Assembly: GCA_001642005.1 (NCBI GenBank)
Contig: LWCA01000035.1
Span: 1-64,000 of the forward strand
Reading direction: 5' to 3'
Length of the DNA: 64,000 bases
Source of the DNA: Intoshia linei
Taxonomy: Eukaryota; Orthonectida; Rhopaluridae
The notes below the pieces were generated by a model, which had not been told where the DNA came from, searched no databases, and saw only the letters and a program-made list of their open reading frames with translations. Positions 52,301 to 63,900 of the stretch are shown piece by piece (position 1 is the first letter of the stretch; the number at the start of each line of letters is the position of its first letter). The position numbers and the translations under genes are program-made.

Positions 52301-53494
52301 GTGATTATTGATATTTTGAAAGATCAGGATTGATTATTCGGATTTGATGGTAAAACAAAATAAATTAAAAGGTAAATCATTAATGTATAATATACATCCT
52401 TATTGATAAATAAACTAATATGTGGGTGTTTTGAACATTAATGAATTAAATGGGTTCACATAAATCATAATGTCATAGTATGTATAAAAGATAAGTTGAT
52501 ACGTATTATGTTGAAGTGTATTGATTGAAACTTATACTATCCTTAATAGAATAATTAACATTAAAACATACCCCAAATTGTTGATCTCATGTTTTCATTG
52601 ATTAACGTAACTACAATAATACCGATACTAAGCAATTCATTCCCAATAATATTAATTTTGTATATATAAGTCTTTAAAATTTTTTTTTTTATCAAAGAAA
52701 ATTTGCATTTAATTGGGTCACAATAAATGTAAAATTAGCTTGTATTTACAAACAAATACATAGAGTATTTAGTTGTTGTATAAGTCTTATACAAAAAATC
52801 ATCCAAATTTTGTCAATGTTGGTGTAAAAAATAATTTGAAAAGATTAATTAACTGTTTATAATAATAATGCATTCGAATTATTAATAATGATAAGTAAAA
52901 ATAAAAATGTAGTTTGTATTACAAATTTTATTTCAAAAATAATAAATTTATAATACTAAATTTGATTATTTTTTCTCAAAATTCATTGATTTTATTACAA
53001 AAACATACATTTTACACCTTATAAATGGTTAGTTTTAAGTTTATGATTTTTTAAAGATATAAAATATTTTTTCCATTGCAGTATTTGTGTTTATTACTAT
53101 TAAGTATGCTTTGTAGATAATACTATATAAATAAAGAAGTTAATACTATTTGTACATTTAATCTATAATTATTTTTCTGTCACATAGAACAAGTAAAGCA
53201 TACATGTATTGTAGCATTTCCTGATTTATAAAAATCTCACTTCAATTATAATGTATAATTATTTTAAAAAAATAACATCGATATTGGTTTTGCAATAAGT
53301 TACTAGCAATTGATTATAGTTGAAGTTCACGCATAACTTATTATTTAGTAAATAAATATCACTATTATTTCTATGTTACTAAAATATATTGGTAAAGTAT
53401 ATATCATACATATGTATTCTACTACATACAATGTATGTCATACATACAAAAATTACTGTATATGTAAATTAGAATAAAAGATAGAAATATATAA

Positions 53495-53815
53495 TTGGGA
53501 TTCTCAACATTTTTTGAACCATCGCTCACAGATTTAAAAATTTTAATAGCTTGACTTTAGTTTAATTTAATTCTAATTTTACATAACTTATCATTAAGGC
53601 TGGTACTAGCTAATTTTTTAAAATACTTAAATGTGATATAAATGACTAATTTGAATACAATGATACTTTAATTATTATTTTAATATTTAGAACTAAATAT
53701 TCGGAAAAAGGGAATTTTTAAATAAAGGGTTTGAAATGGTATTTTTTATTAAATTTTATTAATGGTTGAATTTTTAAAATAATAATTTAGCGGTCGTCTA
53801 GGCTTTGAGATAATC
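53495..53815 (-). repeat. ACCAACCCT-family repeat, reverse copy
   Basis: Read on the minus strand, GACGACCGCTAAATTATTAT and following sequence match 6890-7010 and 37600-37690. The far end on this strand reads GAACCATTTTTT... near TTGAGAATCCC. Limits are approximate. Confidence 0.5.
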
Positions 53816-54109
53816 CCAACATTTGTTAACTCTATAATAAACTATTTTACAAAAATAAACTAATTTTGTAATTTTTCTGATAATAAAACCAGAAATGATG
53901 GTACTAATACCAGCACGTTCTGGCAACACCTTGCTTATCATGTATTTCATGAATGTAATAAATATGTTCAGAGCCGTACCTACCCAACTCGAGGCCATCC
54001 GAAAATCAAAAATAGACACCTAAAAAAAATTTATAAAAGGATGATTAGTGTCATATAGCTCTAACCACCTATCTAAGAGTCTTGCTTTGACATTTTAAAA
54101 TATAAATCA

Positions 54110-54455
54110 ACGGTTCCCAACAAACTTCACAGTTCGTACCCATAAATTGAAAAAAAATTATTTCGTTGTTATTACCGCATTTTTCGGAGTATAAGGCGCA
54201 CCCTTTTACATGAAAAATTAGGAATGTGCCTTATATGAGGATTTTGCAAAGGGAATTATTTTCTAACTATATATTGTACCATTTGATTCTTAATTTTTAA
54301 TAGAAACTCTTCTGTTAAAAATAAAATAAAATTCGCCTTATACTCCAAAAAATACAGTATTTACATGTTAATATAATTTAATATATAATTATTATTTGAT
54401 AAATTTTTTTTATATTTTATTTAAATCTCACGGGCCCAATCGGGAACCACTGGTA
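54110..54455. mobile_element. hAT-like MITE, host of a nested element
   Basis: The left end CGGTTCCCAACAAAC and right end CCCAATCGGGAACCACTG are imperfect inverted repeats of the local hAT type. The middle is occupied by a TA-flanked element (54175-54357). Confidence 0.6.
54175..54357. mobile_element. Mariner/pogo-type MITE with TA duplication, nested in a hAT MITE
   Basis: Inverted ends sharing GGAGTATAAGGCG are flanked by TA (54173-54174 and 54358-54359). At 183 bp it is non-coding. Such GTATAAGGCG termini are seen in Tc1/mariner-pogo MITEs of many animals. Confidence 0.75.
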
Positions 54456-54894
54456 TTTAATGCAATTTAATACAACTTTAATGTAAAGTATAAGAAAATA
54501 ATATCAATTTGTAAATAACTTCATTTTTAACATAATTTCGAATCATATTCTTAATTTGAGAACCTTGCGATATATGTTAAATGATATTTTGTACATTTTC
54601 TTACAAAAAAAATAAGTTGATTGAAATTTTATTCTTGAAATACAACCGTGATGGTCACCTATCATATAATTTTATTTTGACAAATTGTCAATAAATTCAT
54701 GAAAATGAATGACAGGAAAAAAATGTCTTAGAATTTATGGCCTTTTAAAATTTGAAATTATAATTTTTTAAAATGCTTATAGACAGAAAAATGAAACTTT
54801 TTACATCCAGTACAATGCAAATTTAGTTTATTTTAGCAAAAGGGGAGGGCTCTTTCGATCATGGTAATTTCGATTCTGTCTCATATAAAACGGA

Positions 54895-55200
54895 TACAGT
54901 TTAGCAGATCCGAACCGACCATACTCCGACAGTCTTCTTATCCGTTGTCGAAATTATCGTAAAATGGAGGCATCATTTTACCAAATTGAGCATTTAAAAA
55001 AATTACATGCTTAAATATCATAACTATTGTGTACTAAATTTAAAATGCTAAATCCTTTAAAATTAAAATTCAATTTAAAATACTTTGAGAAGTGACTAGG
55101 GTGTATGACACTACACATCGTTTGTGAAAAATTTTTTATTGGCCAATTTTTAAATTTGTAATTTTCGAATAGCCTCGAGCTTGACGGGACACCTTTGCAC
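54895..55200. repeat. Dispersed repeat, CAGAGC..GAATC family, copy 3
   Basis: Shared landmarks with 11220-11510 are TCGTAAAATGGAG, TATGACACTACACAT and AGCCTCGAGCTTG in the same order. It is more diverged and its ends are unclear. Confidence 0.5.
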
Positions 55201-55379
55201 TGAATATACTTTGTTGTATATTTTACAATGTACAATTATATCTTGTAATAAAATTATATTGAAGTTGTCAGTTAGTAGGATAAGTATAGTTTAAGAAACG
55301 TAAACTTTTTCATGATTAAATAAAGTTAATAAATGTAAAAAGTATATATAAAGTCACATAATCGCAATACAGTACATCT

Positions 55380-58300
55380 ATGGACGAAAAACGTGTACCC
55401 ATTCACATTCATTGCAATAAATTGATGGGTAAATACAATAAAATAATTGTTCTGCATAATTCCATATTATTTAGTGTTAAACTTGTAAAATAGTTGTCAG
55501 TATATCAGATTCGTGTCACTTACCGTACCACAAACTCCGTTTTATTGATGACTTCAAAATTTTTTATATGAAATTTAAATATATAAAGGTGAGGACCTCA
55601 TTTTTATCCCGAAAATTATTAAAAGATCTTAATAATACAGCATAATAATAATAACACTATGCGTGTTATATACTTCATATGCAGTAGTTGTAAAATATAA
55701 AAATGTAAGCACACGCATAGTGATAATATAACAATAATAATTTTAAACCTCCACTATTCACCAAAATCGGTAATTCGAAAGTTTTAGCGAATAGTAGAAC
55801 CAAGTTTCTAGGATTCTGCAACCAAATTAGTATATACCATTAAATCTTTTATTAAAACTTTTTTGTCATAAGAGTTGGTAAAATCGTGGTTTTCAAAAAA
55901 ATATTGGAAAAAGATGATATTTGCCTTAAGGGTTGGTAAAAATGGATTTTTTATTTAGGGGTTTGATTTTTTTCATAATTGTCAAATCCTAATTTTTATC
56001 AATTTTTTTTGAATTTAATTTTTGGAACAAGGCATGGAAAAATTTGATTGATTTATTATGAAAAATTTTTGGCGAATAGTGAATCTGTATGTGTTTTTTG
56101 AATGATTGTCAATTTACTTTTTAATAGTTGTTTTTCGATAATTTCAATAAAAAAATTTTATCGACTCATAAATATAATATAATGAAAAAAAATATTTTTG
56201 GAAATATTTTTTACGACATCGTTTTTTTTGACTAAAAATAATTACATCGATCCGAAATCATGAAGTTTTATATTATAAATTATGCATTTTTCGAATTCTT
56301 AATTATTTGTTTGATTTGTTAACATTTTACATAATAAATATATTAAAGATTGGTTGATACAACGAAACCATTGTCAATGCGATTGGTACAAAAAAATAAA
56401 ACAACTCGAAAATGAAAAAAATATTATATTCGAAGAAATAAAAAAGGATAAAACACTTCAAGAAGCTTTATCTAAATGTCAAAATTCTGTTATAAAATAT
56501 ACAAGTAAATTCAAATGTTTTGTGTAATCTTAAATATGAACATTTTAGATGTTAACTACAATGATTTCATGGAATTGTATAAAAATTTACTTGAGACTCA
56601 TTACAAAGAAAAAAATGTATTTGGTCAATATACTAAAAAACCTATGAAAGTATTCATTTTTTTATCATGTATATTTGACATTTTAGAACTTTTATTGGTG
56701 TATCAACGAGTATGTCAAAAATAACGTATATTTAGGTAAAAATCGTAAAATATATTAAACTTTAAGTCAACAATTAAAATAAAATATGCATAATTAACAC
56801 GTTATGAAATGTTAATTGTCCATTAAATTGACAATTATGTTAAATTTTTATATACTATTTCGATTGTATGTCTTTAATCCCTTCTGAATATCTTATATTT
56901 GAATGTTTATATTGCAGCCGAATATTCTTATCATTTAACGACTAATTTAAATTACAAGATTCCAGAGTTGAAACTTATTATTTCTACATTGCAACAAGAT
57001 AAAACTGTAATTTTTTTTCGAGAATATAAATACATTTACTGAATTTATTAGAGTACTATTCATAAAATTAATAAGCTGTCATTACGAGATGCGAGTATAT
57101 CTGAAAAAATAGAGAAATTATCAATCGACTATAACTTTTCAAATAATGAATCTGTAAATGTTATTATTTTAAAATTGGTTACATGAATCAATTTGGACCC
57201 AACATATATAAGTCAAAATATTTGTAATTTGACCACGCCAGTTGTATTACTATCAAACTTAATTTATTTATTTCTACAACTTTTACATACAATTTTAGAA
57301 AAAAGATATTATTAATCAAATTGAAAATAATGTCAGTTTGGATAATTTTAAATATTTTAACTTGATTATGGATTTAATTGAACAATTAAAAGTTTTTGTT
57401 AATACTTTTAACAATTACATGAATATTGTGTAATATTCAATTAAAATTATAATATAGTAATATTTTTAGTGAAAATTATGATAAAATATTTAATATTGTT
57501 GATTTACTTTACAATGTAAAACTACTCAATTATTTGACAAAAAACAAAAATACAACTAATCTAGCATATCAGAATGATAAAACGAATCAAGATTTTGAGG
57601 ATATAAACAATACAAATGATCAAGATGAAAATATTGAAGTATATATTATGTAATATTTATAACATAAATATAGATAATAACGTTGGAATTGGAGGTAGAA
57701 ATTTTAAAATTATATAAAATTAAATTTTTATATTATAGGATTTGGAAATGACACAAGGTTATTTTGAAAAATTATAAAGATATTAACTTTAGGAAAAAAT
57801 ATGACAGTACTGGACATGTTAGATAATCGAAATAAATTGAAAATTGAACTGAAATTTGTATTTTTTAACATTTAAACATTATTAGAAATGGTATTTAGAT
57901 TCAAAATTTTATTGAATCATTTTTGTACCTTAAAATTAAAAATCCATCTTTTACGATAAACGATTGTGATCAAATATTGAAAATAAAGAAAGAGTTATTA
58001 GAAAGCAGTCAAAATTTAAATATTTCAGTATTGGTAAAAAATGTTTTTGATATTTTACAGGATGATGTGTTTTTAAGAATGATTGAAATTCGATCAAATT
58101 TAAAGTAATTTTATACTTTTCAAAATTGAATATAATGATAAACTTTTAACTTTTAAAACTTAGGTGTAGTCAAGATGTTTACAATTCATTATTAAGCAAA
58201 AAGGAAGAAATTTCTTCTATACGTAAAAAAATTGAATTATTACGAAACCAAGAATCCAAATTTAATCAAGAAATTATTACAACTAAACAAGAAATGACTC

Positions 58301-58451
58301 TAGTCATCGCGGAAACTATAAATATCAAAAAATTGGTTCTCTTATAAATTATAATTTTCATTTTATTTTTTAGATTGAAAGAGACGTATCCAAAAAATAC
58401 AACGATCGGAATGTTTCATTAATTGGAGAAATTAATAATTTTGTTAAATAA
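55380..58451 (+). CDS. CDK5RAP3: CDK5RAP3 (C53), UFMylation E3 adaptor, without IDWG motifs
   Basis: Exon 1 (55380-55428) encodes MDEKRVPIHIHCNKLM and joins, across a 0.92-kb intron, exon 2 (56349 on) with DWLIQRNHCQCDWYKKI. Together they reproduce the VPIDI..KLLDWL..RRHC start of CDK5RAP3. Later small exons give EKNVFGQYTKKPMKE, LNYKIPELKLIISTLQQ, MTVLDMLDNRNKLKIEL and a C-terminus ETIERDVSKKYNDRNVSLIG, all in family order. CDK5RAP3 works with UFL1 and UFBP1 in ribosome UFMylation and ER-phagy. The acidic middle region, which in animals and plants carries repeated IDWG motifs for UFM1/ATG8 binding, here reads DFEDINNTNDQDENIE with no IDWG. Several exon joins are tentative, but start and end are firm. 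Confidence 0.88.
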
Positions 58452-58587
58452 ATAGTTATTATTATATACAGTTTTATATCAGTCAATAACATTTAAAACA
58501 GTTTAACATTGATCATTTTTTCGAGGTTTATATAAGATTTTTTACGGTTGTAAATAATTTAATAAACTAAAGCAAATAATTTTAACA

Positions 58588-61200
58588 CTAAAAATTTCCG
58601 TATCCATAATGATCGTGGTGATCAAGGTTGACATGAGGGACATGTGGATCAAATATTGCGTCGTTGTAGTAGTTTCCCAAATTATCTACGTGGTGTACTC
58701 CAGGATGATACTCTACAAAATGTTCTTCGTCGTAGAAATGTCGTGGGGCATGATTAATGTTCTCATAATCAGATTCATAATAATTTTTCTTATGATAAAT
58801 GGGTGTATGTATATATTTATGCATCTCGTGTAAGTCTTTTTGGCTGTGATCAATATAATTGTGCTTTGTATATACTTCTGGATATAAATTATTAATGAAA
58901 TGGTCCTGTCGTAAAAAATGGTCGTAATTGTGATGGTCAACGTGATGATTATGTAATAGATCATTGTGCAAATTATGATGGTGGTGGAAATCTTTATTGT
59001 CGTAAAGTCTATCCACGTGAGAATGTACATGATCATGGTGATGCTTACCATAATTGTTTCTATCAGTATTATATTGAGAATGTGTATCATGAAACGTGCT
59101 GTCTTTTGAATAATCATCAAAGCGATCTGAAATGTGGTCCATCTCTTGAGATTGAGAATCACTGTGCGTAGATGAAGGAGGGTACGAAACTCCCTCGAGT
59201 TCACCGAGATAAACATTATCGTGATGGCCATGGTGTCCATGGTGACCATGATGGGCAACAAGTCCGTGATGACCATTGTGTCCGTGGTGGCCATTATGTC
59301 CGTGATGACCATTATGTCCGTGGTGGCCATTGTGTCCGTGGTGGCCAATATGTCCGTGATGACCATTATGTCCGTGGTGGCCAATATGTCCGTGATGACC
59401 ATTATGTCCGTGATGACCATTATGTCCGTGGTGGCCAATATGTCTGTGATGACCATTATGTCCGTGGTGGACATTGTGTCCGTGATGCCCAAGATGTCCG
59501 TGATGACCATTGTGTCCGTGATGCCCATTATGTTCAAAATCATGGTGGTCCGTATGTCTTCTGTAACTATGTGGAAGTACATGAGTGTCAGGAATAAATT
59601 CATCAGCCACAATTTCATGAGTGTCAACGGAATATGCATGACGAGCCAACACATCATCATGATCGTTTTCCTCTTTGGGAATATTTTCGTTAGTAGCATT
59701 GCCTAAAAATCAATTAATTTAAATTTATATTTTATCGGTCAACATATATGTCTGTTCCAGTTTATTTTAATAATTAATTAAAGTCGAGTTTTAAAAATTT
59801 CATATTTCTATTACAGTTTTTCGAGAGTGAAGTTTTATTGAAAATTTCATTTTCCGAAATTAAGTACTTAAAGATCAAAAACCCCAAATATCCTTTTTTT
59901 AAAAATCAAACGAGTCCTATAATTATAAAAAATACACAATTTGATAAAGATTTTAAAATTCATCAAAATTATAATAAATTTCAATTTCAAATTCGTATAC
60001 CTTCACGGTCCAAACAATTGATTTTAAAAATATTAGTTATATACTGACAAATCAGTGGCCACCAAAATTTTTGACACACTACCGGATAAGATAAAACATC
60101 AGTGAATTAGATGAAATTTTTTTTGTTTCCTCAATTATAATTAGTAACTTAACTAATTAATTGATTAACAAAACGGCAGATAATCTTTTTTAGTGTTACT
60201 CTGTTATAGTAAAAAAAAATCGCCCTATTTTACAAAAAATTTTTCTAAAATCACGTTAATTTAGTAAAATAGTCAATAGGTTGTAAAAGTTAAAAATTAC
60301 CTCTAAATTCTTTTAATCTCTTACCCTCTAAAATAGTAGATTAAAAATAAGGAATGATTAAATACGTACCACAGCTTCCTCTAGATATTTTCAATCTGGA
60401 AATTGCAATTGAAACATCACTACCTACTGGAGCATAACCAGCAAATTGAATCTATAATTAAATTAAGTTAAAATAAATATTTAGTAAATCAAGTGCAATA
60501 AATTTTACTCAAAATTTAAATATTGAGATTGGATATTGAAAACAAACTGGGCTCTGTATCACAACTGATGCATTTTAAATATTTTTTTATACTAAAATTT
60601 TACACCTTACTAGACGAATGAAACTTTCAGTATAATAAACAATAAAAATTAATATAAATGAGTGATGGGCAAATGTTTACTATTGATTTATTTAAATTTT
60701 GATATATGTATGTTGTTTAGTAAATTGTTACCCAATCTTCCTTTTGTCTAAAAGAAATTGTAACTTGCGCTGGTTTCCATTTATTGGGGGTATCGTTGGT
60801 TGAAGACCATCTTTGTACTAATCTTTCACCCTTGACATAGTTTGAAAGGATCAAAGTGTTTCTTTCATCGCCTGTAAAATAATCAAAACTAACACAAATT
60901 TCAGAATCTACATATCCGTAGATGAATTCCATTCTAAATAAATATGAAAATTTTTTATGACTATTTACATCGAGTCCGTTAATACAGTAAATGCATAGTC
61001 GGTCCTGCCATCGATTTCTTTTCCTTCTGAGGGGTGATAATATTCGGTTTTAGCGCGACATGAAAACAAATCGCTAAAGTCACAATTCAAAATATCTAAT
61101 TTTAAAATGTGAATTATAAATCTAATCAAATACCCTCCTCTGCATATAGTGACACAATAAATATAGAGAATATGAAACAGAAATAATTCATAATGTTCAT
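58588..61200 (-). CDS. Secreted MAM-domain protein with long GHHGHN repeat tail
   Basis: Five exons (61200-61134, 61095-60969, 60933-60732, 60451-60370, 59702-58588) join in frame to about 530 residues. Residues 1-20 are a signal peptide (MNYFCFIFSIFIVSLYA). Residues ~23-158 look like a MAM domain: NCDFSDLFSC at the start, NKWKPAQVTISF and IQFAGYAPVGSDVSIAI near the end, closing SRGSC. The large last exon encodes about 17 hexapeptide units of GHHGHN type (~219-326), then an acidic, Tyr/His-rich tail. MAM domains mediate adhesion or dimerisation. The His tract may bind Zn/Cu/Ni or act as matrix or cuticle material. I know no named family with this combination. It converges with CDK5RAP3, 136 bp between stops. 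Confidence 0.85.
59208..59529 (-). repeat. 18-bp minisatellite encoding GHHGHN units
   Basis: About 17-18 units with an 18-bp period, each coding a Gly-His-His-Gly-His-Asn/Ile hexapeptide. It is in frame within the last exon of the MAM protein. The regularity leaves long open frames on other frames and on the opposite strand, which are not genes. Confidence 0.95.
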
Positions 61201-62023
61201 TTTTATTAATTGTAAAAAAATTATAAATCTTGCGAATGAATGAAATGTAACAAATTAACTTAAATGATTCCAGTAAATGATTCTCTGTCATATTACAAAC
61301 GAAGCAAGACTATTAAGAGTAAATAGGTATTATCACTAAATGTGTGAGGTTACGAATGACTAAAACGTGAAATAGATACATAAGCTTTAACTGAAACAGC
61401 CGTATTAATGCTTTCTACGTGCCAATTATCAGGATTATACTAATAACACACATCTTAAAATAATATGTACAGATTAAGGTTTACAAAAAGGAATGCAGTT
61501 ATTTGATATTTTGAAACAAATAATTAGTGTACACTTTTAAATTATTCATATTAATCCTTACGTGTGCCTAATATAATATAAGGAAAAAATTTTTCAAAAT
61601 CAAACCAATTATGACGCGTGTATGACGTAAAAGTTTTTATAACAATTCTGTCAATACACTACAGGGCATAAAATAACAGTATACCACACAAATTGTTTCC
61701 GCTAGAACAGTAAATTAAACAATAGTTTTAATCTGACATTTAAAATTAGCAAAAAATAACAAATACATCTAATTTTATTATTAAATTTCATGTTCCAAAA
61801 TTTATATAATTGCTCATATAAAGTCATTGGTCATGGAACTAATTTGAGTAAAATAATTGTTATTGGCATTTAAACAAAAAATTTTCAGATTAGAGTAATG
61901 CAATGACAGAATAAACAATATAAAAAATAAAATGTATTCAAACATAAAATTGACACATATTTTTGTCTAACAGTTAAATTTAAAAATTGAAATGACTTTT
62001 TAATTTTCAGCCAAAAAATACAT
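61201..62023. other. Intergenic, no gene seen
   Basis: AT-rich spacer upstream of the MAM gene and downstream of SWI5, both on the minus strand. No repeat ends recognised. Confidence 0.5.
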
Positions 62024-62309
62024 TTATTCATCATTTATATCATATTTATCGTATAAACTTTTTATGGTACATTTTTTTAAGTTTGCCAAGTGGCTCACAA
62101 TCGAATCAGCCGTATCTTTCATTTCATTGTATGTATGCAATTTTGCTTTATAAATTTCAACGTCTTTTTCTTCGTAACCTTCTTTTCTTAGTTTTTCAAT
62201 TTCCATATCCAATCTTAAATTTTTTTCATCTAATTTTTTTTAATGTTTAATTTAGTTTGATTATTAAACCTTTGCAGTTTTCATTGATATTATTTACCTT
62301 TTCTGCCAT
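62024..62309 (-). CDS. SWI5: SWI5 homologous-recombination factor
   Basis: Two exons (62309-62270, 62229-62024) separated by a 40-bp intron encode 81 residues starting MAEKVNNINENCK. The conserved SWI5 block is visible: LRKEGYEEKDVEIYKAKLHT, YNEMKDTADSIVSHLA and TIKSLYDKYDIND, corresponding to the HxYNEIKD..Q.L.G.LA...G.T...LY..F.. pattern. SWI5 pairs with SFR1 and stimulates Rad51 strand exchange. The length equals the conserved core, so the extended N-terminus of mammals is missing. The donor after TGCAAAG was chosen because it restores the frame. An earlier GTAAAT does not. Confidence 0.85.
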
Positions 62310-63030
62310 AAATTTTGTATAAGTTAATTTGTTAAATTTTAACTATCAATATATACGTTAAACTTTTGTTTATTTAAAATAAATTGCATGGATAATTTGG
62401 CGCTATAAATATGCAACAGGTAATATTATTACAGTTTTTATCTTTATTTTATTAATATTAAATTAAATGTCTATTCTTTTTCTGGATCACAAGTTATTTT
62501 TTTATTCAAATTTATATTAAAATAATAATGGTATATTATTAACAAATATAAATATTAATTTATAATTATTTTTGATACACAGTATGCTATAAAAATTAGG
62601 TACATTCATCTACTGATACAGAGAACATTCAAATAGAATTTTGGCTAATTTTTATTTCATTGACTAGTTTACAAGGCTTTTATGTTAATCGGGTATTTTT
62701 TAAAAAATTCTAATGTAATGTTTATTCATTTGGTTAAATTTTATATAAAATTATACAAAATTACACAAAATTAGGTATACAAATATAGACTTATTATACG
62801 TATTGAAAAATACATCACAATAAAACTGGGAATACGCAATTTCTTAATGTTGCGTGTATAATTTATAATATTGCGTGTTGAAATTAAATAAAAATTTTTT
62901 TAAAATCATCAAAAAAGCAAAAATTGGTATTTTATGCTAAAATTTAGTTGATTAAATTTTCATTAGATTTGGGATATTTTACTTTTTTCATCATCAACAA
63001 CCATTTAACATAATGACTAGTTATACACAG

Positions 63031-63180
63031 GACCGTGGAGAGTCAGCAGTAGGCCGGGAAAGATGGAAATTGTAGGGTCTCTATAAAATTATTCCAACAT
63101 TACCTATTAATAAATTAAAATACGAGGCTCCTCATGATTGTAGGACCGGATCATATAGACCTAGCCCTCACTCCACGGTA
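63031..63180. mobile_element. ACCGTGGAG-ended MITE
   Basis: The ends ACCGTGGAG and CTCCACGGT are inverted, about 150 bp apart. The interior (GCAGTAGG...ATGGAAATTGTAGG) resembles 31557-31625, where a second, incomplete copy lies beside a hAT MITE. Confidence 0.6.
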
Positions 63181-63182
63181 TG

Positions 63183-63246
63183 GTGATGCGACGATTCCTA
63201 AATTTTCAACGATACCTATTCCGATTCGGTGGAATCGTCGCATCAC
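63183..63246. repeat. Perfect 16-bp inverted repeat (hairpin)
   Basis: The arms GTGATGCGACGATTCC (63183-63198) and GGAATCGTCGCATCAC (63231-63246) are perfectly complementary with a 32-bp loop. They are GC-rich compared with surroundings. Possibly a minimal MITE. No target duplication seen. Confidence 0.8.
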
Positions 63247-63730
63247 TAATAATAACCCATTTTCGAATTTTTTTAAAATGACGCGTTAAACGGCAGCCAT
63301 GTTATCATTCAATATTTGAAAACACTCTCAAATTAAAAAAAATATATTTCTACACATGTACATTTTAATATTATCTATTATATTGGCTTCCTGACAACGG
63401 AATTAGGCTCTAATCTGATTTTATCATATTTTAGCAACAATTATACTTATCATTGATAACTTTCTCAAGATAATTTAATAATTACATATTATAATTATAT
63501 ATCGAATAATTACTGTTTTGTCGAAAAGTAAGCTATAAAGCTTCTCAATCCATTATTTTATCGAAATTTGGATTAGTAACATTATGAAATATAATCAATT
63601 CATCAAATCCAGTTAAACTTTATCTTTCTAATGGTGTATATTTCTATTTTTAATTTAATATTTATCTATAACACTATACACTTTACTCTATTTCAACTGT
63701 GGAATCGGTATATGCATCAGTACTAAATTT

Positions 63731-63900
63731 TCAGCACATGATGAAAATATCGGTAAACTTATTTCGCGGGTATTTTAATGTTTCAATCATTTCTCGAAAA
63801 AAATTATATAAATATTGTACTAATATGTTTTTTTCAATTTTAATTTTGATTGTGTCAGTAGAATCAATAAAATCATCTACAGGTGTCGTATATTGCCGAC
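63731..63900 (-). CDS. Partial unknown exon at the right edge
   Basis: After a possible acceptor (TTTACAG at about 63901-63907 on the minus strand), 55 codons read SRQYTTPVDDFIDSTDTIKI, a helical stretch, and end in IFIMC at a stop. Codon content looks protein-like, but I do not recognise the family. The rest of the gene would lie beyond 64000. Confidence 0.3.

Larger units (their letters stand above)
52301..55379. other. Divergent intergenic region rich in MITEs
   Basis: A 3.1-kb spacer between the coiled-coil gene (-) and CDK5RAP3 (+). 52.3-53.45 kb shows nothing recognisable. Repeats fill 53.49-55.2 kb. Confidence 0.55.
62310..63730. other. Intergenic with small repeats, no gene seen
   Basis: AT-rich spacer. 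It contains an ACCGTGGAG-ended MITE (63031-63180) immediately followed by a perfect 16-bp hairpin (63183-63246). Confidence 0.55.

Noticed and set aside
59172-59706. Long plus-strand ORFs of 141 and 161 codons opposite the His-rich exon, and a second minus-strand frame of 328 codons
   Set aside because: They are by-products of the 18-bp repeat, which is free of stops in several frames. Only the GHHGHN frame joins the MAM exons in phase.
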